Shown one piece after another: positions 53,686-62,502 of a stretch of DNA of 64,000 bases. Every line of letters begins with the position of its first letter. Positions within the stretch are counted from its first letter, which is position 1. Origin of the DNA: Streptomyces sp. NBC_01217 (GTDB taxonomy: Bacteria; Actinomycetota; Actinomycetes; Streptomycetales; Streptomycetaceae); NCBI RefSeq assembly GCF_035994185.1, contig NZ_CP108538.1, positions 8,001,501-8,065,500 of the forward strand. The letters are read 5' to 3'. Under the pieces are notes generated by a model. It saw nothing but the letters and a program-made list of their open reading frames with translations, had not been told where the DNA came from and did no database searches. The translations under genes were made by a program, and so were the position numbers.

Positions 53686-53733
53686 GCGCCCCCTGGCCGC
53701 GGAATGAGCGCTCATTCCGCGGCCAGGGGGCGC
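53686..53733. terminator. 48-bp perfect palindrome (likely terminator)
   Basis: Two 24-base arms meet with no spacer at 53709/53710; the centre is GGAATGAGCGCTCATTCC. It starts 31 bases after the methyltransferase stop. The strength fits a terminator. The TGAGCGCTCA core is also a form used by TetR-type operators, so a second role cannot be excluded. The gap 53734-54118 is otherwise gene-free and relatively AT-rich near 53930-53980, with a small CGTGTC/GACACG hairpin near 53850. Confidence 0.7.
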
Positions 53734-54118
53734 TCTGCAATCCCGCCGGTGCTCCGCGATCTGCTGCATCGGCGCGTTTCTGCAGGTCAGGGCAGGTGAG
53801 GTCACGGATGACGGGCACTCAGGGCGGCGTCCTACGACTCCGAACCGGCCCGTGTCAACGAAGACACGCTGCCGCAAGGGGTGACCGAGCATCAGCAAGT
53901 CGCCCGTACAGGCTAATGCCGGATCAATTCGCCCATAAATAAGGGTGATTGGAAGTTTGTCAGATTATCGGTAAATGGCATTCGAGTGTCTGGTGTACCC
54001 CGATCGGCGTCCCGGGGCCGGCCCCGCCACGTGTCCGATATGACAGCTATCGGGACCGTAAGTACGTTCAATCTCGGGTCGGCTGCTCAGTCGGCCACTC
54101 TGAGACAGGAGAAGTGAC

Positions 54119-54733
54119 ATGGTTACGCGTTCCACTGTCGTTACCGCCGCTCTCGCGGCTGCTGCGGCTCTGGCTGCCACCGGTATCACGTACGCCTCGG
54201 CCGCCTCCACGGAGCCGGCCCAAGCTGCCCCGGTCGTCCAGCAGGCTGCTGCCCCCGTGTCGGCGCTCAACGGCGGCGAGTCCGGGGGCGACCAGGGCAA
54301 GGGCAACGAGGGCAAGGGCAACGAGGGCCGGGGTGGTGGCGGCGGCAAGGGCGGCGGCGGCCACTACTACAAGGGTCGCATCCACATCAACGAGCGCACC
54401 TACAGCGCGGACGACGAGGGCGGCTGCGTCACCGTGGTCAGCGGGCTCGGTTCCAAGAGCCTCAACATCCGCAACGACAGCCACCGGACCGTCGAGCTGT
54501 TCAAGGGCGCGACCTGCGACAACGGTGCCCCGCTGGCCACCGTCGGTCCCTGGAGCTCCAGCGACGGCGTCTACCCGGGCCGTGTCCGGGGTGGCGTGAA
54601 GGTCTGGAACGGTGTCGTGGGCAGCTTCCGCGTCATCGAGCGCCACCACGGTGGCTTCGGTGGCGGCTACGGCGGCGGCGACTTCGGCGGCGGCGGTGGC
54701 GGCGGCTACGGCGGCGGCTACGGCGACCGGTGA
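54119..54733 (+). CDS. Gly-rich secreted protein, unknown function
   Basis: 204 residues. Sec signal peptide (VTAALAAAAALAATGITYAS core; cleavage near residue 30). A low-complexity linker with GKGNEGKGNEG and GGGGGKGGGG, then a compact beta-rich domain (about 85-180) with two Cys (GGCVTVV and ATCDNG), and a tail of GGGYGGG repeats. Probably extracellular. ATG at 54119 has AGGAG upstream. The long 5' region has AT-rich patches. No family recognised; not a chaplin or rodlin. Confidence 0.75.
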   Translation: MVTRSTVVTAALAAAAALAATGITYASAASTEPAQAAPVVQQAAAPVSALNGGESGGDQGKGNEGKGNEGRGGGGGKGGGGHYYKGRIHINERTYSADDEGGCVTVVSGLGSKSLNIRNDSHRTVELFKGATCDNGAPLATVGPWSSSDGVYPGRVRGGVKVWNGVVGSFRVIERHHGGFGGGYGGGDFGGGGGGGYGGGYGDR

Positions 54734-54807
54734 CCGAGGGCCGTCACGACGGCCGGTAAGGGAGCATCACAACAAAGGCCGGTGATCGATTCACCCGCCT
54801 GACACAG

Positions 54808-54838
54808 AACCCCGGCCCGCCGGAATCGGGCCGGGGTT
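54808..54838 (+). terminator. Terminator after the Gly-rich protein gene
   Basis: AACCCCGGCCCG (54808-54819) pairs with CGGGCCGGGGTT (54827-54838), 12 bp with a 7-base loop, 74 bases past the stop. The stretch 54839-55084 holds no gene I can support. Confidence 0.75.
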
Positions 54839-55084
54839 CAGGTCTGGTTACCTCTGCCTCGCCATACTAGAGCCGGACGGCGAGGCACTGCCAGCGCGGC
54901 CGGAGCAGCCGCGCCGTATGCGGCCTTCGAGCCCTTGGCAGGACCCGGCGGCCGGAGCGGCAGAACGTGGCGCCGGCGCGGCAGACGCCGCCCACGTCCC
55001 GGCCGCCGGGAGCCCGGCCGGCTCCGGGGCCAGGTGCCCCCTCCGCCCGCCGGGCCCGAGATCGGACCAGACCGAACAGCCATG

Positions 55085-55114
55085 GAGGGACCGGACCCCG
55101 AGTGCCGGTCCCTC
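55085..55114 (-). terminator. Terminator of the ricin-lectin gene
   Basis: GAGGGACCGG and CCGGTCCCTC form a 10-bp stem with a 10-base loop directly at the stop of the gene ending at 55115. Confidence 0.65.
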
Positions 55115-55597
55115 TTAGCCCGTATGGGTGTCGGACACCAGCTCCAACCGCCACCACTGGCCGGGAGAGTCGGTGTCCTCCCATTGCTGGACCCGGGCAC
55201 CGGCCTCCTTGCTGCCGTCCGCCACTTCGAGGACGAGCCCGCTGATGAAGCTGACCAGGGTCACCACCCCTGGTGCCTCCAGATGCTGCTCGATCAGCCA
55301 TTCCTGGGCGCCGAAGTTGTTGGCCCGCCACTGCTGGATCACGGCGCCGTTCTCCGTGGAGGCGTTGGCGACGTCCAGCCGCTTGCCGCTGTGGACATTG
55401 ACCAGGTGGTACAGCGCAGCACCTTCGTGCACGGGTGAGAGCTGCCAGTGCTGGGCCGCCGAACCGCTCTCCTCACCCTGCTGCACCGGGGCGCCGCCCC
55501 CCTTGGCGGAGCCGTACACCTCCAGTAGCAGCCCGCTGCCCACATTGCGCAGCCGGTAGCGACCCGCCGCGACGACGGGCGCGGTGTCCCCGCTCAT
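55115..55597 (-). CDS. Ricin B-type lectin domain protein
   Basis: 160 residues made of one beta-trefoil. The three repeats carry the QxW-type motifs: AAQHWQLSP, IQQWRANN and VQQWEDTD, each with a preceding hydrophobic G-x-x-L-(D/E)-V strand (LLLEVYG, RLDVANA, LVLEVADG). No signal peptide, so likely cytoplasmic or exported by another route. Binds carbohydrate by family. ATG at 55597 has AGGAAGGG upstream. It lies 87 bases from the aldo/keto reductase on the same strand. Confidence 0.88.
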   Translation of the reverse strand: MSGDTAPVVAAGRYRLRNVGSGLLLEVYGSAKGGGAPVQQGEESGSAAQHWQLSPVHEGAALYHLVNVHSGKRLDVANASTENGAVIQQWRANNFGAQEWLIEQHLEAPGVVTLVSFISGLVLEVADGSKEAGARVQQWEDTDSPGQWWRLELVSDTHTG

Positions 55598-55684
55598 GTT
55601 CCGGTCCCTTCCTGGGGAGCAGACCGCCGCCCGGCGCGGCGGCCGGGCGGCGGACTGTGTGCTTCGGAGCTGTGCAGGCGCGGC

Positions 55685-56521
55685 TCAGGCGCCGACGTTG
55701 AACTCGCCCGGGTTGGGGCCCAGACGCTTGCCCTCGTCCAGCGCGGCGAACGCGGCCAGGTCGTCGGCGTCCAGCTCGAAGCCGAACACATCGAGGTTCT
55801 CCGAGATCCGGGACGGCGTCACGGACTTCGGGATCACCACATTGCCGGTCTGGATGTGCCAGCGGAGCACCACCTGGGCCGGTGTGCGGCCGTGCTTCCG
55901 GGCGATCGCGACGACCGTCGGGACCTCCAGGAGGCCCTTGCCCTGGCCGAGCGGCGACCAGGCCTCGGTCGCGATGCCGTGCTTGGCGTGGAAGGCGCGC
56001 GACTCGGACTGCTGGAGCTGCGGGTGGAGCTCGATCTGGTTGATCACCGGGACCACGGAGGTCTCGCCGAGCAGCCGCTCCAGGTGCTCGGGCAGGAAGT
56101 TCGAGACTCCGATGGCCTTCGCACGGCCTTCGGAGTAGATCTTCTCGAAGGCCCTGTACGTGTCGGTGTACGCGTCCTTGGCCGGTACCGGCCAGTGGAT
56201 CAGATACAGATCGACATAGTCCAGGCCCAGCTTGTCGAGCGAGGCGTCGAAGGCGCGCAGGGCGGAGTCGTAGCCCTGGTCGCCGTTCCACAGCTTCGTG
56301 GTGACGAAGAGCTCCTCGCGGGCGACACCGGAGGCGGCGACGGCCTTGCCCGTGCCCTGCTCGTTCCCGTAGATCGCGGCGGTGTCGATGCTCCGGTACC
56401 CGGACTCGATGGCTGTCGCGACCGCCTTCGCGGCCTCGTCGTCCGGCACCTGCCAGACACCGAAACCGAGCTGCGGCATCTCGACGCCATTGTTGAGGGT
56501 GATGGAGGGGACCTTGCTCAC
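55685..56521 (-). CDS. Aldo/keto reductase
   Basis: 278 residues, full length. Catalytic tetrad visible: Asp and Tyr in GYRSIDTAAIYGNEQGTGKA, Lys in VTTKLWN, His in LIHWPVP. IPKSVTPSRI near the C-terminus is the NADPH-binding lysine motif. It reduces aldehydes or ketones, or 2,5-diketo-gluconate-type sugars. GTG start at 56521 with AAGGA upstream. Single gene with its own promoter. Confidence 0.93.
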   Translation of the reverse strand: MSKVPSITLNNGVEMPQLGFGVWQVPDDEAAKAVATAIESGYRSIDTAAIYGNEQGTGKAVAASGVAREELFVTTKLWNGDQGYDSALRAFDASLDKLGLDYVDLYLIHWPVPAKDAYTDTYRAFEKIYSEGRAKAIGVSNFLPEHLERLLGETSVVPVINQIELHPQLQQSESRAFHAKHGIATEAWSPLGQGKGLLEVPTVVAIARKHGRTPAQVVLRWHIQTGNVVIPKSVTPSRISENLDVFGFELDADDLAAFAALDEGKRLGPNPGEFNVGA

Positions 56522-56712
56522 GAGCGGTCGATCCTTACGTCGTCGGTTGGGGTTCTCAAGGTCAACGATCAGACAGGGCCATCCATTCCCCGCCGGCCCG
56601 GTGTTCGCGCCCGTGCTGCCCGGGATCCGGCGAACTCACGTACCGGTTCCGATATTTGGGCCCGCGCGAAGCATTGACAGAGCGGCCTCCAGGGGCATCC
56701 TATGCAGTGATG

Positions 56713-56731
56713 GTTAGGAATCTTTCCTAAC
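56713..56731 (+). promoter_or_regulatory. Palindromic operator upstream of a small secreted-protein gene
   Basis: GTTAGGAA (56713-56720) and TTCCTAAC (56724-56731) form a perfect dyad with a 3-base spacer, 22 bases before the GTG at 56754. It sits where a repressor would block the promoter. The regulator is not known from the window. Confidence 0.55.
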
Positions 56732-56753
56732 GCCGTCCAGGAACGGAGCTCAC

Positions 56754-57038
56754 GTGTACGCCGACCGCCCCCCACGCCGTCTCGTGGCCGTCCTCGCCGG
56801 TCTCAGCTGTCTGCTTCTGCCGCTGCTCTCCCACCTCCCGAAGGCGTCCGCCACCACGGCGGACGGCGATCCCGGCAGCCCGGCGGCGCCCTTCGGCAGC
56901 CGGCTGTATCCCTGCGCCACCTCTCAGCAGCCCGAGTGCCCGGCGGACACAGGTCCGTTGGCGGATTTCGTCGTCGCCACCGGGATCCGGTCCGGCGCGG
57001 GCGGTGCCCCGGACCGGATCGTCGCCGGCATCCACTGA
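56754..57038 (+). CDS. Small secreted protein, unknown function
   Basis: 94 residues. Basic start, hydrophobic core VAVLAGLSCLLLPLLSHL, then KASA cleavage region: a Sec signal. The mature ~60 residues have two Cys (YPCATSQQPECPAD), likely one disulfide. GTG at 56754 has GGAG five bases upstream. Preceded by the GTTAGGAA dyad. Convergent with the acyl-CoA synthetase. Confidence 0.65.
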   Translation: MYADRPPRRLVAVLAGLSCLLLPLLSHLPKASATTADGDPGSPAAPFGSRLYPCATSQQPECPADTGPLADFVVATGIRSGAGGAPDRIVAGIH

Positions 57039-57098
57039 GCGCCCTGAGGATCCCGATCACCCGACGCGCGTGCCGTATTGCCGGGGCACGGGTCCGGC

Positions 57099-58922
57099 TC
57101 AGCGGTACAGCGCGTCGACCTCCGCCGCGTACGCAGTCTCGATCGCCTTGCGCTTCAGCTTCAGCGACGGCGTGAGCAGGCCGTGCTCCTCGCTGAACGG
57201 ATGGGCCAGAATCCGGAACGTACGGATCGACTCGGCCTGCGACACGGCTGTGTTGGCGGCCACCACCGCCCGCCGGACCTCCATCTCCAGGTCCGGATCC
57301 CGCACCAGATCCCCCGGCCTCATCGGCGGCCGCCCCTGCATGGCGAGCCAGTGGTCCATCGACTCCTGGTCGACCGTGACCAGCGCCGCGATGTACGGAC
57401 GGTCGTTGCCGACCACGATGCACTGCGCGACCAGCGGATGCGCCCGCACCCGTTCCTCCAGACCGGCCGGCGACACGCTCTTGCCGCTCGACGTCACCAG
57501 GATCTCCTTCTTCCGCCCGGTGATCGTCAGATAGCCGTCCTCGTCGAGCGCCCCCAGATCCCCGGTGGCCAGCCAGCCCTCGCGCAGCACCGCCTCGGTG
57601 GCCTTGGGATCGCCGAGATAGCCCGAGAAGACATTGCCGCCGTGCACCCACACCTCGCCGTCCTCGGCGATGTGCACGGTGGTGCCGGGGATCGGCTGCC
57701 CGACGGTGCCGTACCGGGTGCGCTCGGGCGGGTTGGCGGTGGCCGCCGCGGTCGACTCGGTCAGCCCGTACCCCTCGTACACCGTGACGCCCGCGCCCTC
57801 GAAGAACAGCCCGAGCTGCCGCTCCATCCCCGAACCGCCGGACATGGCGTGGCGGATCCGGCCGCCCATCGCCTCGCGCACCTTCTTGTACACGACCTTC
57901 TCGAAGAACTGGTGCTGCATCCGCAGCCCGGCGGACGGCCCGGGACCGGTCCCGAACGCCCGCGCCTCCGTCGCTTCGGCGTACTTCACCGCGATGTCCA
58001 CGGCCTTGTCGAACGGCCCGACCCGGCCCTCCGCCTCGGCCTTGCGCCGGGCGCCGTTGAAGACCTTCTCGAAGATGTACGGCACCGCGAGGATGAACGT
58101 CGGCCGGAACGACACCAGGTCCGGCATCAGGGCCTTCGCCGACAGCTCCGGCTGGTGACCCAGCTTCACCCGGCCGCGGACCGCAGCGACCTCGACCATC
58201 CGCCCGAAGACATGCGCCAGCGGCAGGAAGAGCAGAGTCGCCGCCTCGTCGCCCGGCTTGGAGTGGAAGACCGACTCCCAGCGCGCTGCCATCGTGTCCG
58301 TCTCGAACATGAAGTTGGCGTGCGTGATCACACAGCCCTTGGGCCGTCCCGTCGTTCCCGAGGTGTAGATGATGGTCGCCACCGACTCGGGCGTCACCGC
58401 GCGCCGGTGGCGGTGCACCACCTCGTCCTCGACATGGGTCCCGGCGTCGACGAGCTCGGTCACCGCGTCGGCGTCCAGCTGCCAGAGCCGCTTGAGCTGC
58501 GGCAGCCGGTCGATCACCGACGCGACCGTCATCGCATGGTCCTCGTGCTCGACGACGACGGCGGACACCTCGGCGTCGTGCAGCATCCAGAAGACCTGCT
58601 CGGCCGAGGACGTCGGGTAGATCGGCACGGACTGGGCGCCGACGGTCCACAGCGCGAAGTCGAAGAGTGTCCACTCGTAGCGCGTACGCGACATCACGGC
58701 CACCCGGTCGCTGAATCTGACGCCGTGCGCGATCAGCCCCTTGGCGAGCGCCAGCACCTCGTCGCGGAAGGTCGCCGCGGTGACGTCCTGCCAGTGTCCG
58801 CCCGCGTCTTTTCGGCCGAGCGCGACCCGGTGCGGATCTTCCTCGGCGTAGTCGAACACCACATCGGCCAGTCCGCCCACGAAGGGCGCGGCCGCCATGG
58901 GCGGGACAGTGAACTCGCGCAA
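57099..58922 (-). CDS. Long-chain acyl-CoA synthetase (AMP-dependent ligase)
   Basis: 607 residues. Adenylation motif YTSGTTGRPKG near residue 190, GYGLTES near 375, WLATGDLG and GRKKEILVTSSGKSVSP near the C-terminus. Activates long fatty acids to CoA esters via acyl-AMP, cytoplasmic or membrane-attached. TTG at 58922 is chosen because AAGGAG lies seven bases upstream; upstream in-frame codons have no site. Single gene. Confidence 0.93.
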   Translation of the reverse strand: MREFTVPPMAAAPFVGGLADVVFDYAEEDPHRVALGRKDAGGHWQDVTAATFRDEVLALAKGLIAHGVRFSDRVAVMSRTRYEWTLFDFALWTVGAQSVPIYPTSSAEQVFWMLHDAEVSAVVVEHEDHAMTVASVIDRLPQLKRLWQLDADAVTELVDAGTHVEDEVVHRHRRAVTPESVATIIYTSGTTGRPKGCVITHANFMFETDTMAARWESVFHSKPGDEAATLLFLPLAHVFGRMVEVAAVRGRVKLGHQPELSAKALMPDLVSFRPTFILAVPYIFEKVFNGARRKAEAEGRVGPFDKAVDIAVKYAEATEARAFGTGPGPSAGLRMQHQFFEKVVYKKVREAMGGRIRHAMSGGSGMERQLGLFFEGAGVTVYEGYGLTESTAAATANPPERTRYGTVGQPIPGTTVHIAEDGEVWVHGGNVFSGYLGDPKATEAVLREGWLATGDLGALDEDGYLTITGRKKEILVTSSGKSVSPAGLEERVRAHPLVAQCIVVGNDRPYIAALVTVDQESMDHWLAMQGRPPMRPGDLVRDPDLEMEVRRAVVAANTAVSQAESIRTFRILAHPFSEEHGLLTPSLKLKRKAIETAYAAEVDALYR

Positions 58923-59221
58923 TGACTTGCTCCTTGTGGCGCTCCGCACAGCGCCGTGACGCTACCCCACCGGGCGGCGGGGCGGGAGGGCCGCGCAACG
59001 GCGGACAAGGTGGCATATGCACAGGTCAGCCGCCGAAATCCGGCCAGATGGGCAAGGCTCGGGCGCGGCTGGGACCACGGAGTAAGAGGCCCGCGCCGGA
59101 ATCTCCACCGAATCTGTACGCCGCTGTCACGCCCGTTCCGGACGGGCGCGGGGGCATCGGCCCTCGGAGCGGCTCTCCCTGTGCGGGTGTCCTCCCTTCT
59201 TCTCCCCGTCGGGGAGTACGG

Positions 59222-60124
59222 TCATGCGCCCTCCCGGCCGCCGATCGAACCGATCGCGCCGCCCCCGCGGATCAGCCGGTCGCCGCCCGCCAGGATCGCC
59301 GCCGCCAGGGCCTGCGCAGCCTCCTGCGCCCCGTCCCGGCGGCGGCCGTGCAGCAGTACGAAATCCACCTCGCCCAGCTCCGGCAGGCCGGCCCTGGCCG
59401 GCACGGGCGCCAGCCCCGGCGGGATCAGCCCACGGCTGTGAGCCATCACGCCCAGGCCCGCATGGGCCGCCGCGACCAGCCCGCTGAGGCTGGTGCTCGT
59501 ACAGGCGACCCGCCAGGACCGGCCGTGCTCCTCCAGAACCTCCAGGGCGCGGGCCCGGGTGATGCCCGGCGGCGGAAAGAGGATCAGCGGAACCGGACGG
59601 TCCGGGGCGATCCGCAGCTGCGGTGCCCCGATCCAGGTCAGCGCGTCCTGCCAGACCAGCTCCCCGTGCGTGTCACCGGCGCGCCGCTTGGCGAGCACCA
59701 GGTCCAGCCGACCCGCGGCCAGCCGCTGGTGCAGCGTCCCGGAGAGCTCCACCGTCAGCTCCAGCTCGACCTCGGGGTGGTCGCGGCGGAACGTCTCCAG
59801 GATCTCCGGCAGCCGGGTCAGCACGAAGTCCTCGGAGGCCCCGAACCGCAGCCGCCCGCGCAGCCGGGTGCCGGTGAAGAACGTCGCGGCCCGCTCGTGC
59901 GCCTCAAGAATCGTCCGGGCGAAACCGAGCATCGCCTCACCGTCCACGGTGAGATCGACCCGGTGCGTGTCCCGGGTGAACAACTGCCGCCCCGTCGCAT
60001 CCTCCAGGCGCCGCACATGCTGGCTCACCGTGGACTGCCGCAGCCCCAGCCGACGGGCCGCCCGGGTGAAGCTCAGGGTCTGGGCGACGGCGAGAAACGT
60101 ACGCAGCTGCGCGGGGTCGTACAT
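59222..60124 (-). CDS. LysR-family transcriptional regulator
   Basis: 300 residues. HTH at 1-60: LRTFLAVAQTLSFTRAARRL and STVSQHVRRLEDATG; the effector-binding domain follows (about 90-290), with a final Ala-rich helix. ATG at 60124. Divergent from a bile-acid-type transporter 118 bases away, the usual arrangement for a LysR regulator and its target. Confidence 0.92.
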   Translation of the reverse strand: MYDPAQLRTFLAVAQTLSFTRAARRLGLRQSTVSQHVRRLEDATGRQLFTRDTHRVDLTVDGEAMLGFARTILEAHERAATFFTGTRLRGRLRFGASEDFVLTRLPEILETFRRDHPEVELELTVELSGTLHQRLAAGRLDLVLAKRRAGDTHGELVWQDALTWIGAPQLRIAPDRPVPLILFPPPGITRARALEVLEEHGRSWRVACTSTSLSGLVAAAHAGLGVMAHSRGLIPPGLAPVPARAGLPELGEVDFVLLHGRRRDGAQEAAQALAAAILAGGDRLIRGGGAIGSIGGREGA

Positions 60125-60242
60125 GGTTCCACGCTATCGCGAACCGTGATGACAGTGAGAGCGGTATACCGGGTTCCCGATCGCGGTGATCAAGAGCAGC
60201 ATGGAGAGGGCACGATCAGAACCAAGAGAACATGTGGAGCAC

Positions 60243-61271
60243 ATGAGCCGCCGCACTCCGAAGCTGCCGTCCTGGCTTCCGATCGACCCGTACATCCTGG
60301 CGCTGATCGGTACGGTCGTGCTGGCGGCCGTACTGCCCGCGTCGGGGGCCGCCGCCGAGGTGGCGGGCGGCGCCTCGACCGGAGCGGTCGCCCTTCTCTT
60401 CTTCCTGTACGGCGTCCGGCTCTCCACCGCCGAGGCACTCGAAGGCCTCAAGCACTGGCGGCTCCACCTGACCGTCCTGGTCTGCACCTTCGTGGCGTTC
60501 CCGCTGCTCGGTCTCGCGGGCGAGGGGCTGGTGCCCTACGTCCTGACGCCGCAGCTCTACAGCGGCTTCCTCTTCCTCTGCCTCGTCCCCTCGACGATCC
60601 AGTCGTCGATCGCCTTCACCTCCATCGCCCGCGGCAATGTGCCCGCGGCGATCTGCGCGGGCTCGTTCTCCTCGATCGCCGGGATCTTCCTCACTCCGCT
60701 GCTCGCCGCCGCGCTGCTGGGCGACAGCGGCGGCGGCCTCTCGGCGGACGCGCTGCTCAGGATCGGGGGCCAGCTGCTGCTGCCGTTCGTCGCCGGGCAA
60801 CTGCTGCGCCGCTGGATCGGCGGCTTCATCGCCCGCCACAAGAAGGTCCTCGGCTACGTCGACCGCGGCTCGATCCTGCTCGTCGTCTACACGGCGTTCA
60901 GCGAGGGCATGGTCGCGGGCATCTGGCACCAGGTCACCCCGGTCAGGCTCGGGGCGCTGCTCGCCGCCGAAGCGGTGCTGCTCGCGCTGATGCTCATGCT
61001 GAGCTGGTACGGGGCGAGGCGGCTCGGGTTCGACCGGGAGGACCGGATCGCCATCCAGTTCGCCGGCTCGAAGAAGAGCCTGGCCTCCGGGCTGCCGATG
61101 GCGAGCGTCCTGTTCGGGGCGCATGCCTCCCTCGCCGTGCTGCCGCTGATGCTCTTCCACCAGATGCAGCTGATGGTGTGCGCGGTGATCGCCAAGCGCC
61201 GCTCGCGCGATCCGCGGGAGGGGAACCGGGAGAACAGCACGGTGTCACGGGAGCCCGTCACGGTGAGCTGA
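60243..61271 (+). CDS. Bile acid:sodium symporter family (BASS/SBF-type) transporter
   Basis: 342 residues, about ten hydrophobic segments of the SBF-like family (YfeH/SLC10A7 group). GAVALLFFLYGVRLS, CLVPSTIQSSIAFTSIARGN (crossover-type segment) and QFAGSKKSLASGLPM are typical. An organic-anion or vitamin-precursor substrate is likely; not determined. ATG at 60243 has GGAG upstream; ATG 60201 is an alternative. Probably controlled by the divergent LysR regulator. Confidence 0.88.
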   Translation: MSRRTPKLPSWLPIDPYILALIGTVVLAAVLPASGAAAEVAGGASTGAVALLFFLYGVRLSTAEALEGLKHWRLHLTVLVCTFVAFPLLGLAGEGLVPYVLTPQLYSGFLFLCLVPSTIQSSIAFTSIARGNVPAAICAGSFSSIAGIFLTPLLAAALLGDSGGGLSADALLRIGGQLLLPFVAGQLLRRWIGGFIARHKKVLGYVDRGSILLVVYTAFSEGMVAGIWHQVTPVRLGALLAAEAVLLALMLMLSWYGARRLGFDREDRIAIQFAGSKKSLASGLPMASVLFGAHASLAVLPLMLFHQMQLMVCAVIAKRRSRDPREGNRENSTVSREPVTVS

Positions 61272-61332
61272 GGCCGTGCAGGGGGCGGGAGAGGCCGGCT
61301 TCGTGACCCGTGCAGACGGGTGGGCAGGCGCC

Positions 61333-62181
61333 TCAGCCCTGGCCGACCGTCGCCTCCAGGGCGAGGCGGTGCTCACCCGCGTACACGTTCATGGACGGAC
61401 CCCGCAGAAAGCCGACCAGGGTCAGTCCGGTCTCGGCCGCCAGGTCGACGGCGAGTGACGACGGCGCCGAGACCGCCGCGAGCATCGGGATCCCGGCCAT
61501 CACCGCCTTCTGGGCCAGCTCGAACGAGGCCCGCCCCGACACCAGCAGAATCGCCCGGGACAGCGGCAGCCGGTGATCGGTCAGGGCCCGGCCGACCAGT
61601 TTGTCGACCGCGTTGTGCCGGCCGACGTCCTCCCGGATGTCGAGCAGCTCGCCCGACTCGGAGAACAGCGCCGCCGCGTGCAGACCTCCGGTCCGGTCGA
61701 AGACCCGCTGCGCGGCGCGCAGCCGGTCGGGGAGGGCGGCGAGCAGGGCGGGCTCGACTCGGACCGGGGGAGTGTCGGCGATCGGATGCCGCGTGGTGGT
61801 GCGCACCGCGTCGAGGCTCGCCTTGCCGCACAGCCCGCAGGACGACGTGGTGTACACATTGCGTTCGAGCGTGATGTCGGGGACAACGACACCGGGGGCG
61901 AGCTTCACATCCACCACGTTGTACGTGTTGACGCCGTCCGCCGTGGCCCCGGCGCAGTACACGATCGACTGCACCTCGGAGCCGTCGCCGATCACGCCCT
62001 CGCTGACGAGGAAGCCCGCCGCCAGCGCGAAGTCGTCGCCCGGCGTACGCATCGTGATGGCGAGCGGCTTGCCGTTCAGCCGGATCTCCAGGGGCTCCTC
62101 GGCGACGAGCGTGTCGGGGCGCGTGGAGACGGCCCCGTCCCGGATGCGGATGGTGCGGCGACGCTCGGTGACCCGTCCCAT
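61333..62181 (-). CDS. fdhD: FdhD, formate dehydrogenase sulfurtransferase
   Basis: 282 residues. Sulfur-carrying Cys pair in SSCGLCGKASL near residue 115; also RTPGDDFALAAGFLVSEG, TGGLHAAALFSESGELL, DIREDVGRHNAVDKL and SGRASFELAQKAVMAGIP. It transfers sulfur to the Mo-bis-MGD cofactor of formate dehydrogenase. ATG at 62181. A decayed piece of a formate-dehydrogenase-type Fe-S protein lies right upstream, so in this window FdhD has no intact partner. Confidence 0.94.
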   Translation of the reverse strand: MGRVTERRRTIRIRDGAVSTRPDTLVAEEPLEIRLNGKPLAITMRTPGDDFALAAGFLVSEGVIGDGSEVQSIVYCAGATADGVNTYNVVDVKLAPGVVVPDITLERNVYTTSSCGLCGKASLDAVRTTTRHPIADTPPVRVEPALLAALPDRLRAAQRVFDRTGGLHAAALFSESGELLDIREDVGRHNAVDKLVGRALTDHRLPLSRAILLVSGRASFELAQKAVMAGIPMLAAVSAPSSLAVDLAAETGLTLVGFLRGPSMNVYAGEHRLALEATVGQG

Positions 62182-62186
62182 AGCGG

Positions 62187-62350
62187 TTAACCCGATTCTG
62201 TACGTGTTGGAAGCCGAACCGGCCCTTGTTGCAGAGATTGCCGTGGGTCACCGGATTGTCGTGCGGAGAGGTGACCTCGACGATTGCATTGTCCTGCACG
62301 TGGACTGTGACGTTGCGGTCCACGCCGCATTGTGCGCAGTAAGTCGACAG
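62187..62350 (-). pseudogene. Formate-dehydrogenase-type Fe-S protein fragment
   Basis: On the minus strand a frame reads TYCAQCGVDRNVTVHVQDNA, then TSPHDNPVTHGNLC, NKGRFGFQHVQNR, the conserved Mo-oxidoreductase 4Fe-4S segment. The third Cys of C-x2-C-x3-C is replaced (DRN). No start and only ~50 residues remain; the frame then runs to the fdhD start. It appears to be the relic of the upstream gene of an fdh operon. Confidence 0.6.
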
Positions 62351-62352
62351 GA

Positions 62353-62366
62353 TATTGTCTACAGTA
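62353..62366. promoter_or_regulatory. Candidate GntR site in the fdhD / FabH-like intergenic region
   Basis: ATTGTCTACAGTAT contains the dyad TGTCTACA, a form used by FCD-type GntR regulators. The reverse complement ACTGTAGACAAT recurs as ACTGTAGACGAT at 63473-63484 before the GntR gene. Shared control is inferred. Confidence 0.5.
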
Positions 62367-62502
62367 TGCTTTTGGGGCGGTCAAGGCTGTGGTCAAGCCT
62401 CCAACGGCCGGGCGCTATTCCTGTGGGATCACGTGCCCCTGTACCGGTCGGTAGCGACCAAGACTGGATGGTTCCTGCCATATGTAGCGAGGGGATCCGT
62501 AC

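Noticed and set aside
53845..53860. TGTCAACG at about 53844 as another copy of the kdp operator
   Set aside because: A single half-site within a small hairpin, without partners at 11 or 21 bp.
62187..62396. Minus-strand 69-codon frame upstream of fdhD as a gene
   Set aside because: Arg/Gln-rich shadow translation; the alternative frame carries the formate-dehydrogenase motif instead.
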